A model generated the notes under the pieces. That model saw only the letters and a list, made by a program, of their open reading frames with translations, was not told where the DNA came from and searched no databases. Source: Mollicutes bacterium (lineage in GTDB: Bacteria > Bacillota_I > Bacilli_A > RF39 > UBA660). From it: 62,277 nucleotides of DNA. Made by a program: the position numbers and the translations under genes. Below, in pieces: positions 1-7,639 of the stretch (positions are counted from its first letter, which is position 1; each line of letters starts with the position of its first letter). The DNA lies in contig JAAZKW010000028.1 in the NCBI GenBank assembly GCA_012799635.1, positions 1 through 62,277 of the forward strand, read 5' to 3'.

Positions 1-760
1 GTAAGGGATTTTTTATCTCTTGGGCTGCTTCGAATAAGAAGTTTGCTTTATCATCATAGGTTTGTTCCATTATCGTTTTATTCTTATATAATTCATTTAA
101 TACTTTTATGTCGGGGTTTTCAATTGTGAAATACATTAGAAAAATAATGAATGCTATAGATGGATTAATCAAATAATTAAGTTGTGGAAAAATTATTTGA
201 ATTAATAAATTAATTATACTTAAAAAAACCAACGTAAAAATTGGATAATATTTTTTATTAATATTTTTAATATTCATTATTAATAATATAATCATAAATA
301 AAAATTCGATTCCTATAGCAAAAAATGTGAATTGCAAAGAAAGCCCAGACACAATCGCTTGCCCATCGATAAAATCATTATGAATGGGTAATAAAAAGAT
401 TAGAAGACAGCAAATTGAGCCCAACATTACAAATAATTTTAAAGGATTTTTAATATTTCTTTTAATTTTTGATACATGGAATGTATAATAAGTTAATGTT
501 AATCCCCACAATAATAAACCGCTTAAATAAATTTTATTAAGAAAATTTATAATTAAAATTGGTATTTTGGATATTTGTATTATACAAATGCCTAATATCA
601 AACCGCTTATGCTTGTTAATATAGTTATAATTAGTATTAATAAGTAAGTATTATCTTCAGTTTGACAAATTCTTCTTTTAGTAATAAATACTATGTAAAA
701 CAATATTAAAACTAATAAAGCAAATATTGTGAGTGAAATAAAACCGATGGAATTACTCAT
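1..760 (-). CDS. 7TM-type sensor histidine kinase, partial (C-terminal part lies beyond the left edge)
   Basis: The reading frame opens at ATG 758-760 behind a GGAGAGAGG ribosome site and stays open to the window edge (253 codons). The first ~200 residues are six or seven hydrophobic helices, followed by a linker reading YFTIENPDIKVLNEL. That linker is typical of kinases with an N-terminal 7TM sensor (HisKA_7TM type). The H-box follows at 2-34 as FLFEAAQEIKNPL. In this family the motif is S-H-E-I-(R/K)-x-P-L, with the His phosphorylated; here the codon at 20-22 is CAA (Gln). The ATPase domain is not in the window. It is likely a membrane signalling protein or pseudokinase; its ligand is unknown. 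It lies downstream of the type VII region on the same strand, but a functional link is only inferred. Confidence 0.75.
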   Translation of the reverse strand, partial: MSNSIGFISLTIFALLVLILFYIVFITKRRICQTEDNTYLLILIITILTSISGLILGICIIQISKIPILIINFLNKIYLSGLLLWGLTLTYYTFHVSKIKRNIKNPLKLFVMLGSICCLLIFLLPIHNDFIDGQAIVSGLSLQFTFFAIGIEFLFMIILLIMNIKNINKKYYPIFTLVFLSIINLLIQIIFPQLNYLINPSIAFIIFLMYFTIENPDIKVLNELYKNKTIMEQTYDDKANFLFEAAQEIKNPL

Positions 761-864
761 AACCTCTCTCCTATTACTGTTTATTATATGATAACATTAT
801 AATAATAATATGTGAAGAATAAATACCATAATTATAAAGATAATAATGTTTCGTATTTACCAAA

Positions 865-2865
865 TTAAACAACTCGCTTTAGTACTTTTGTTTTTTGCAT
901 TTCTTCTGGCACTACTATTTGAACTGCTCCAATCGATATATTCGTCTCTGAAACTTTAACTAAAACATCATTATTAGAAATGCCCTGTTTAATTAAATTA
1001 AGATAATCGACCTTGCTATTCTTAGTAAATGGTAATTCTTTTTTATATTCTATTCTTGATGGAATTTGCCTTGAAGACATATCAGGATTTTGAATTATTT
1101 GTTCATTAATTATTCTTTTTGTCACTTCATAATAATCAATATCATAATTTTCATCCTCCAGTACAATATGTGCTTTTGGCATGTTTCCTCTTCTTTCAAC
1201 ATCATAATATGGAACAATTACACAATATTTAACTAAAGGATGTTCTTCAATAGCTTTTTCTATTTCATAAGTAATGACATTAAAGCCATCAAATCGAGAA
1301 AAAGCTCTTCCTTTCCTTTCATTAAAATAAAATACTCCATTTCTATCCATTTCAGCTAAATCTCTAGACCTAATATAACTTCTACCATCCATTTGATAAT
1401 GAGGAATAATTATTTTGCCATCAAGCACACCTTCAGTAACAGCATCTGATGAAACAACCAATTCTCCCGCCAACCTATCCATTTCTTTTTCAAATTTTAA
1501 AGGTACTAATCTATCTTCTACATTAGGATCTACGATTGAATAAATAGTGTTTGGCAAAGGTATACCAATTGAACCATATATATTATATTCTCTTTGAGCA
1601 TACGAACCACATCCACAAAATTCACTCATGCCATGCCCTTTTTCTATTCTTTTATTACAATTATGCTCTTTTAACCAAGCATTCATTTTTGCTTCATCAG
1701 CGCTAGTCATAGAATCACCACCATATATAATTCTATTTATAAAAGATAAATCCATATTATCTAAATATTTACACTTTGTTAATGCTAATAACCAACTTGG
1801 TGTTGAAAGGATAACATTGGGATGATATTTTTTTATTAAATAACCAAATTCATTAATTTTAAATTCAGGGACTTCAATATTTATAGCATTACTCGCTATA
1901 TTTAATGCATAGTTATTAAAAGCTCCAAAAGGTGCAAAAAATGGTAAAATATGTAATACTCTATCACCTTTTTTAAAATTAGCTTTTGCTTTAAATAACT
2001 GTTCGATTGATGATATTTGATTTCTACTAGTTAAAGGAATTGGCTTTGGTCTCGAACCAGTTGTCCCTGAAGTATGACCAATATAATTTATTAAATCACC
2101 AATGATTATTTCATTATATCTAAAACTTGTTGTATTATTTAAAACTTGTTGATATGTAACTATTTCTAATGGAGATTTTTTAATAGCATCTTCATATAAA
2201 CGAGTTAATTTATTTGCTTCTCTTATTTTATTTAATATTACTTGATAAAATCTTAATTTTTCAATATTCTCGTCTTTACGATTATTCTCTATCTTATTAT
2301 AAGCAAGTGCCTCTTTTAAATAGTCTATTTTTTGAAGGAGGTTCATTTCCTTACTTGCTGATACTGTTACTATTCTATCAATCCCAAGTTCTTTTAATTC
2401 ATTTTCTATTGGCTGTAACATACCTAAATAACATTGCTCCAATGCAACTATATGTTTGACTTTTTCACTCTCAAGTAATTGTAACATCTTTTTAGCATTT
2501 ACTTCAGGAATCATACTATCTGGTCTTGGATCCGAAAAATTACTGACAGCACCTATTTGAGCAGCTCCAAGCCACATTTCCCCTGCTTGAGGAATGTTTG
2601 GTACAAGAAACTTTATTCTTTCTTCAGGATTTAATCCCAAACCTGTAAAAGCATTTGAAGCTAAATCAACATCATGCCAAAATTGTCTATAATTTTTGGA
2701 GTGTCCATAATATTCACTTGCAATTAAATTATCGTTTCCTTTTGTTTTATTTTTTAAATATCGAGTAATATTAATGTTCTTATCTGGAACATTAATTATA
2801 CTCTGGTCATAATATTGTTGCCAAGGTTGGTCAATATGTGGATAACCAGTCTTATTTCTTGCCAT
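865..2865 (-). CDS. AMP-forming ligase (acyl-CoA synthetase/adenylation superfamily)
   Basis: ANL-superfamily enzyme that would activate a carboxylic acid as acyl-AMP. Seen in the sequence: the phosphate-binding motif HTSGTTGSRPKPIPLT near residue 265, YGGDSMTS, then GHGMSEFCGCGSY near 413 in the position of the YGxTE motif, the RSRDLAE hinge-region motif near 500, and TKNSKVDYLNL near the C-terminus supplying the catalytic lysine. At 666 aa it is longer than most acyl-CoA synthetases; the extra is in the N-terminal half. No carrier domain is fused or adjacent. The RBS AAAAGGAG precedes the ATG. It lies 40 nt after the coiled-coil gene and is probably co-transcribed with it, on the tail of the type VII locus. 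Substrate (fatty acid or another acid) cannot be told. Confidence 0.85.
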   Translation of the reverse strand: MARNKTGYPHIDQPWQQYYDQSIINVPDKNINITRYLKNKTKGNDNLIASEYYGHSKNYRQFWHDVDLASNAFTGLGLNPEERIKFLVPNIPQAGEMWLGAAQIGAVSNFSDPRPDSMIPEVNAKKMLQLLESEKVKHIVALEQCYLGMLQPIENELKELGIDRIVTVSASKEMNLLQKIDYLKEALAYNKIENNRKDENIEKLRFYQVILNKIREANKLTRLYEDAIKKSPLEIVTYQQVLNNTTSFRYNEIIIGDLINYIGHTSGTTGSRPKPIPLTSRNQISSIEQLFKAKANFKKGDRVLHILPFFAPFGAFNNYALNIASNAINIEVPEFKINEFGYLIKKYHPNVILSTPSWLLALTKCKYLDNMDLSFINRIIYGGDSMTSADEAKMNAWLKEHNCNKRIEKGHGMSEFCGCGSYAQREYNIYGSIGIPLPNTIYSIVDPNVEDRLVPLKFEKEMDRLAGELVVSSDAVTEGVLDGKIIIPHYQMDGRSYIRSRDLAEMDRNGVFYFNERKGRAFSRFDGFNVITYEIEKAIEEHPLVKYCVIVPYYDVERRGNMPKAHIVLEDENYDIDYYEVTKRIINEQIIQNPDMSSRQIPSRIEYKKELPFTKNSKVDYLNLIKQGISNNDVLVKVSETNISIGAVQIVVPEEMQKTKVLKRVV

Positions 2866-2905
2866 TTTATTACTCCTTTTATAATTATTTTGTAACTAAT
2901 AAAGA

Positions 2906-4654
2906 TTATATTCTTTCTCTTGTATAATGATTTGATAAGTCTTCAACAGTAATTCCTCTTATCTTTGCTTCTTTTTTATCAGATTCATATTGAGCATAAA
3001 ATTTAATTAATTCAATTACACGATATTCCATAACCCTCACCGAAGCCATTGCTATTATTTCCAGCATTTCTTCTTCGGTTGTATAAATAGGAATTTTTAT
3101 CTCTTCAGGTTTTATTTTTCTTAATCTTTCTATTTCCCTTTGATGTTGTCTTTTTCTTAATATTTCATATTTTTCTTTTTCCATATCTCCCATAGAATTC
3201 ATCGCTATCATATTTTCAATATCTTCTGGAGTTGTAGGTAAAGAGCCATCTACCAATCCACTTGACATTCCCCCAATTTTTCTTATCTTCTCTTCAAGCA
3301 CTAATTTTTTTGAATATAATACAAAAACATCTTCCATAAATTTTATAATTTCTTTTTCTAATGAAAGCATTTCTTCTTCTTTAAAAATAATACTTTCTTT
3401 TACTTGCTGGATATACTTTTCTATTTTATCTAAATCATCAAATGGAATATTAGTTATACTAAGAATATCATAAATTGATGAATTAAGATACCAGTTAATT
3501 ATCGTAGTATATAATTTTGATAATATATACTCTAATTCAACATTTAAATCTAATATTTCCTCACGTTTAAATATACACCACTTATTTAATGATGCTCTTT
3601 TTTTATAAACACTTTTTAATTGTTCTAAATCATTGTTACTAATTTTATCACTATGCTTTTCAAAAAAATCAATATGACTAGTTATATCTTCAATATCAAA
3701 TAAGTATTTGTTCTTTGACTGATTTTCCCTAATTTCACTATAAGATAATCGCTCTTTACTTTTTCCAGCTAATTTTGAAAGCTTTGATAAAGTAAATTCA
3801 CTCTCAAACTCATCTTTAGCTTTTTGAAATTCTTCAACAAATTCATCAATAATTATTATTTTTATCTCATAAGGGTTTATAACTTCATTCTTATCTTCAT
3901 CATAATAAGGACTACTTTTAATCTTATTTATTAAAATTTTAGGTAATGAACCTTTTATTATTAAAGGATATTTAGGCTCACATAATGAAGCATACTGTTG
4001 TAATAACGTTAGCATTTGATCTAATTTTTCAGGATTATTAGAAGCCACCCCCAACATTTTATCTTCATTTGAAGGTAAATACTCTAAAGATGCTTCTAAT
4101 ATCATAGCTAAATCATCTTTATCTTTAATTTGAGATAATAAATAATCCCTTAACTCACAAGATTTACTAAATTCTATCCTTAATTTCTGTCTAGTTATAT
4201 CTTCTAATTGTTTTCTAATTAATGCTAATATCCCATAATTAATATCAGTATACCTATTTATTTTACTTTCTATCTCTTTACTTTCAGACTCAGCTTCCTT
4301 TAATTTTAATCTAAATAACTCATCATCTGCTTGTTTTTCTTCTAATAAAAGTTTTTGAATCTTACAATTTAATTCATTAAGTTTTAAATCTCTATGTTCT
4401 TCAAGTTCTAAATCAGACATTGTCTGAATCCTCATATATTCCATAAGATTAACATATTTTTTTAACATTCTTCGAGCATATTTTGCCTCACGTAATTTAT
4501 ATTTTTCATATAAATAAAAACTATAATTTTCTTCATTTAATTTATCTTGATAATATTTAATAGTTTTACTAGCTTGCTTAATTTCACTTTCTTGTGCATC
4601 AATCAAGCTTTCTATATAATTTGGTTTAGTTTGTTCATCAACGATTACATTCAT
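2906..4654 (-). CDS. large coiled-coil protein of the type VII region
   Basis: A 582-residue protein without a signal peptide or membrane segment, rich in Lys/Glu/Leu heptad-like stretches (about residues 20-170, 380-470 and 505-560), so mostly long helices. I recognise no family. It starts at an ATG behind AAGGAAGG and has its own promoter upstream, since a terminator separates it from the DUF4176 gene. The AMP-forming ligase follows 40 nt downstream. Position at the end of the type VII locus suggests a cytosolic partner of secretion, a chaperone or a large helical substrate; this is inference. No WXG or LXG motif is evident. Confidence 0.6.
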   Translation of the reverse strand: MNVIVDEQTKPNYIESLIDAQESEIKQASKTIKYYQDKLNEENYSFYLYEKYKLREAKYARRMLKKYVNLMEYMRIQTMSDLELEEHRDLKLNELNCKIQKLLLEEKQADDELFRLKLKEAESESKEIESKINRYTDINYGILALIRKQLEDITRQKLRIEFSKSCELRDYLLSQIKDKDDLAMILEASLEYLPSNEDKMLGVASNNPEKLDQMLTLLQQYASLCEPKYPLIIKGSLPKILINKIKSSPYYDEDKNEVINPYEIKIIIIDEFVEEFQKAKDEFESEFTLSKLSKLAGKSKERLSYSEIRENQSKNKYLFDIEDITSHIDFFEKHSDKISNNDLEQLKSVYKKRASLNKWCIFKREEILDLNVELEYILSKLYTTIINWYLNSSIYDILSITNIPFDDLDKIEKYIQQVKESIIFKEEEMLSLEKEIIKFMEDVFVLYSKKLVLEEKIRKIGGMSSGLVDGSLPTTPEDIENMIAMNSMGDMEKEKYEILRKRQHQREIERLRKIKPEEIKIPIYTTEEEMLEIIAMASVRVMEYRVIELIKFYAQYESDKKEAKIRGITVEDLSNHYTRERI

Positions 4655-4691
4655 ATTGTTTTCCTTCCTTTATATAACAATTGTGTCAATT

Positions 4692-4720
4692 ATTATATAT
4701 GTTTTTTCTTATTATGTCTA
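4692..4720 (-). promoter_or_regulatory. sigma-A promoter for the coiled-coil/ligase pair
   Basis: On the minus strand TAGACA (4715-4720) and TATAAT (4692-4697) are separated by 17 nt, directly downstream of the terminator that ends the preceding transcript. The -10 is perfect and the -35 is one base from consensus. Confidence 0.6.
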
Positions 4721-4738
4721 GAAGATAACAAGCTTTCA

Positions 4739-4766
4739 TAAAAAAAAGAGTGACTTTATCACTCTT
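4739..4766 (-). terminator. intrinsic terminator after the DUF4176 gene
   Basis: An 8-bp stem (AAGAGTGA / TCACTCTT) with a 5-nt loop is followed on the minus strand by a run of T. It overlaps the stop codon of the DUF4176 gene and divides the type VII region into two transcripts. Confidence 0.75.
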
Positions 4767-5838
4767 ACTTTGTTCCTATTTGATTAATCAATATATTTAA
4801 TTTATTCTTAAAGCTTTTCTCCTCTTCATCTTTAAATCCATAGGCAATCACTTCTTCAACATCTTCATTATCAAACAAACATGTCTTATCTGCTGCCATA
4901 TATCCTTCTGGATAAAAGCATCCTGAATAATCATATACTTTTCCACTTTCTTCTTTAGATATTGAACAAAAACCCATTACCATAACTTTCTTATCAATAT
5001 TTTTTAATTTTACAATTGAACCAATTGGTAAAAAGTTATCTTTAATATCTTCAATTGTATCAAGCATATCTTTCGTAGCAGATCCAATTCCCATTCCCGC
5101 GATAGCTGCTCCAGCAGTTCCTATTGTAAGATTTTCAACGCCTTTAGAACCTGATGCAATTAAATCATTAATAGAAGTTAATCCTGAGTTAGATGCTCCA
5201 ACAGACATTCCTGGAATAGTAGAAGATACCACATTAGCCTTTGGCGTAATAACATCACCGCCTCCTACAATACTACTAACTGATTCATCAGTATTAACAA
5301 GTTGAGGTGGAGCAGTTTCAAATGAATACTGTGGTGTTACTGGTGGTAGTGGTTCTGAATATTTACCCACTGGCTGTGGTTTAGCAGCAGGAGCTGCTGC
5401 TGATAATCCTAGACCTGTAAGAATAATTTCTTCTGGCCCAACATTTGTAATTGTAATATCTGGTACAGTAGGTTTTTCTTTATCTGGTTCTTTTAATGGA
5501 CCCTCTATTCGATTTGTTGGTCCTGACACACCAGATGATCTTGATGAGCTAGCATATTTTGCACCTTCAATTTCGGCATTTTTATATTTTAAACCAACGT
5601 TCTGATAATTATTTTCAATTTTATTTATTTCATCATAATAGTCCAAATAATTTGCTTTTATATTATCCATCCATTTCATTGTAGATGTTTCTAACAAACC
5701 ATGTTGCTCAAAATAACCTCTTAATTTAAAATAAAATGTGTGAAATTTAGCTTTAGTTCGAGAAATATCATTATTGGCATCTCTTAAATAACCTTTTAAT
5801 GTGTTTAAATCATCATAATCAACATGAACTAAATTCAT
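4765..5838 (-). CDS. type VII-associated protein: helical N-terminal domain, Pro/Gly/Ala linker, C-terminal DUF4176
   Basis: 357 residues in three parts. Residues 1-95 are helical and resemble the small WXG/LXG-type helical proteins (HVDYDDLNTLKGYLRDANND at the start). Residues ~95-265 are a Pro/Ser/Gly/Ala-rich linker with an Ala/Gly-rich hydrophobic stretch (GTAGAAIAGMGIGSA). Residues ~270-345 match DUF4176: FLPIGSIVKLKN, then a YDYSGCFYPEGYM core and EVIAYGFKDEEE. DUF4176 proteins are known from type VIIb loci, usually as separate small proteins near LXG toxins. The fusion to a helical domain is therefore unusual. It could be an LXG-like secreted adaptor or a targeting factor. It is the last gene of the WXG100 transcript and ends in a terminator. 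Confidence 0.7.
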   Translation of the reverse strand: MNLVHVDYDDLNTLKGYLRDANNDISRTKAKFHTFYFKLRGYFEQHGLLETSTMKWMDNIKANYLDYYDEINKIENNYQNVGLKYKNAEIEGAKYASSSRSSGVSGPTNRIEGPLKEPDKEKPTVPDITITNVGPEEIILTGLGLSAAAPAAKPQPVGKYSEPLPPVTPQYSFETAPPQLVNTDESVSSIVGGGDVITPKANVVSSTIPGMSVGASNSGLTSINDLIASGSKGVENLTIGTAGAAIAGMGIGSATKDMLDTIEDIKDNFLPIGSIVKLKNIDKKVMVMGFCSISKEESGKVYDYSGCFYPEGYMAADKTCLFDNEDVEEVIAYGFKDEEEKSFKNKLNILINQIGTK

Positions 5839-5871
5839 TATTTCCTCCTTTCTAGTCTTGTCAAAACTTTA

Positions 5872-6540
5872 TTACTTTCCTTTAAAACTTTCAATACTTA
5901 ATATTAAATTTTCAAGATTTTTAATATGTAAAGTCATAGCCTTTATTCTATTAATGTTTTTATAAATTGAGGCTAATTCTTTTTTATCATGAATAGATTC
6001 TCCACCATTATTACACTTTAAATTATATCTGTAAAAACAATGTCCTTTAATTTTACAAAGATGTTCTCTTGTAAATGAATAAGTTTTATAATATTTTGTT
6101 TCCTCCCCTTCTTTAATACTACTTTTATTTTTATTATTTGCAACTATATTATAGTTTCTCAAAGATAAAACTACTTTCATTACTCGATTATCATATTCAT
6201 TATAAACTTTTTTAACTAATTCATTCGCCTCTTTTTCCATATGTGATACACAATCTCTTTTTATCATGGATGGCAATTGTTCCGTTATATTAGTAAAATC
6301 ACTATCAATTCTATTATTCAAAGAAATAATCCTTTCTCGCAAAGTTGCGGAACTATCATTTCCACTATAAGCATCTGAAGCAATTGAGATTGCCCTTGTC
6401 AAACTCTTTTTTATTTGAGCGGTATAACTTAAATATTCCTTTGCTTGATTCATAAATTCAGTTATTTCACTTTCTTTCATAAAACAAGTTGGAGGATTAC
6501 TTGCTGCAGCAGTATAATCCACACTAAGACACTTGGCCAT
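5872..6540 (-). CDS. helical protein of the WXG100 operon, unknown function
   Basis: 222 residues behind a strong AAAAAGGAGG site. The first ~130 residues are predicted helical with a WXG100-like layout (SEITEFMNQAKEYLSYTAQI, then a turn with AYSGND) but without a clear WXG. The remainder holds four Cys and basic stretches (REHLCKIKGHCFYRYNLKC), which could be a disulfide or metal site. It sits between the WXG100 pair and the DUF4176 gene, 33 nt from the latter. I do not recognise a family. A substrate or substrate partner of the secretion system is the likely role; a toxin domain cannot be shown. Confidence 0.6.
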   Translation of the reverse strand: MAKCLSVDYTAAASNPPTCFMKESEITEFMNQAKEYLSYTAQIKKSLTRAISIASDAYSGNDSSATLRERIISLNNRIDSDFTNITEQLPSMIKRDCVSHMEKEANELVKKVYNEYDNRVMKVVLSLRNYNIVANNKNKSSIKEGEETKYYKTYSFTREHLCKIKGHCFYRYNLKCNNGGESIHDKKELASIYKNINRIKAMTLHIKNLENLILSIESFKGK

Positions 6541-6577
6541 AACACATTCCTCCTTTTTACATTATCTAATGTATTAT

Positions 6578-6630
6578 AAATGAAAGAATAGTTTCTTTCA
6601 TTTACAATACACTACATCTTTGTAGTGTAT
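6578..6630 (-). other. two tandem hairpins between WXG100 gene and the next gene
   Basis: Two perfect inverted repeats lie side by side: 6607-6630 (ATACACTAC, 6-nt loop, GTAGTGTAT) and 6578-6603 (AAATGAAAGA, 6-nt loop, TCTTTCATTT). Neither has a clean T-run on the minus strand. They may stabilise the WXG100 mRNA 3' end or attenuate downstream expression. Confidence 0.6.
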
Positions 6631-6637
6631 ATAATAA

Positions 6638-6907
6638 TTAAACTTCCTCTACGCCAGCATATTCAAAAGCAGCTTTTTCAACTATAGCTGTTTGATGTGC
6701 GAAACTGGCAAGTATTGGTCCAAAATCTTTTGCAAAATCAACCCACTTTCTTTTAAAATCCGTTGCACTTTGCCCCATCCAAACTTTTGGATTGTCTACA
6801 TTTTCTTCTACCAACTTGTTCATTTCATTAAATATTTTAGTTAATTCAACTTGCTGTTCATCCATTTTTGTCCTGGCAGCACTAATAGCTAAATGATCTA
6901 AAGCCAT
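6638..6907 (-). CDS. WXG100 family protein (ESAT-6-like secreted substrate)
   Basis: 89 residues, the usual length of the family, forming a helix-turn-helix hairpin with the WMG turn motif (KVWMGQSATDFKRKW) at about residue 42. WXG100 proteins dimerise and are exported by EssC-type machines. The C-terminal part ends KAAFEYAGVEEV, where a YxxxD/E export signal is expected; here Y-A-G-V-E fits loosely. It lies 38 nt after the other WXG100-like gene, so the two may form a heterodimer. The start is ATG behind AAAGGAGGGATAA. Confidence 0.9.
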   Translation of the reverse strand: MALDHLAISAARTKMDEQQVELTKIFNEMNKLVEENVDNPKVWMGQSATDFKRKWVDFAKDFGPILASFAHQTAIVEKAAFEYAGVEEV

Positions 6908-6945
6908 TATTTATCCCTCCTTTTAACAACAATATAACCCTCTTA

Positions 6946-7254
6946 TTAGACGTTCATAAATCTATTAATATTTTCTTCAGCTTGCTTATAATTATCTGCT
7001 TGTATATCAGATCTTTTACCAAATTTTTCTGCCATTGCACTCAACTCATCCATTTGTTTAGAAAGCGAGGTATACATAGATAAAAAATTGTTTAATACAC
7101 GCATAGCTTCTTGGTCATTGTCTACCCAATTAGCCTTAACCTTATTCACTTCATCAGATATTAACTTATGTGCCTTTCTTGCATCGTCAATGTTTTTAAG
7201 CATACGACTAGAAAATATACGCATTTCCTCTTTTTGATAATTTGTAACTTGCAT
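6946..7254 (-). CDS. WXG100-like protein with a WVD turn
   Basis: I place the start at the ATG at 7254, because GGGAGGTG lies the right distance upstream of it; an in-frame ATG 15 nt earlier has no RBS. The 102-residue product has two helices with the turn NWVDNDQEAM in place of the classical WXG. Small helical-hairpin proteins with variant turns are common partners of true WXG100 proteins. It is the first gene of a transcript with its own promoter, followed by the WMG protein. Likely an obligate heterodimer partner and substrate of the EssC machine. Confidence 0.8.
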   Translation of the reverse strand: MQVTNYQKEEMRIFSSRMLKNIDDARKAHKLISDEVNKVKANWVDNDQEAMRVLNNFLSMYTSLSKQMDELSAMAEKFGKRSDIQADNYKQAEENINRFMNV

Positions 7255-7321
7255 TATTTCACCTCCCATTATATTTAAGAATATTAATCTAAGTTCTGTT
7301 GAACTATATCCTTATGATTTC

Positions 7322-7350
7322 ATTTTATACTAAAAATAAATAAAAAGCAA
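7322..7350 (-). promoter_or_regulatory. promoter of the WXG100 transcript
   Basis: On the minus strand TTGCTT (7345-7350), 17 nt, then TAAAAT (7322-7327). It lies between esaB and the first WXG100-like gene and lets the substrates be made in excess over essC. Confidence 0.6.
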
Positions 7351-7384
7351 TGAAATTGAGTGTTTTTATACATGGATTTTACTT

Positions 7385-7639
7385 TTACATTAATATTAGT
7401 CTTGATCCATTCATAATTCGATTTTCTTTTATAGTATTATTTGGATCATATGGAAGTCCTGTATAACCATCTACTAAAACAAGTTCATTGTTAATAGGAA
7501 AACAACCTGTAGATAAATCATTAATAGCTTTATTTAATAAAAATATTATTTCAATTGTTTTTTTATTTACTGGTAAGAAAACATTAAATTTTTCCTCTAA
7601 AGATGGAACTATAATATCAACATTTATTTTATTTTTCAT
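7385..7639 (-). CDS. esaB: EsaB/YukD-like ubiquitin-fold protein
   Basis: 84 residues with the strand pattern of a beta-grasp fold: KINVDIIVPSLEEKFNVFLP at the start and a final hydrophobic strand SRLILM. EsaB/YukD is the small cytosolic ubiquitin-like component of type VIIb systems. Its ATG overlaps the TGA of essC (ATGA), so the two are translationally coupled, which is strong context for the call. Sequence similarity alone would be weak at this size. It sits in the usual size range for the family (about 80 aa). Confidence 0.7.
   Translation of the reverse strand: MKNKINVDIIVPSLEEKFNVFLPVNKKTIEIIFLLNKAINDLSTGCFPINNELVLVDGYTGLPYDPNNTIKENRIMNGSRLILM

Noticed and set aside
2214-2459. Plus-strand open frame opposite the ligase gene, and similar frames elsewhere (for example 46820-47080, 19930-20205)
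   Set aside because: They are antisense to clear family members and have no ribosome site or recognisable product.
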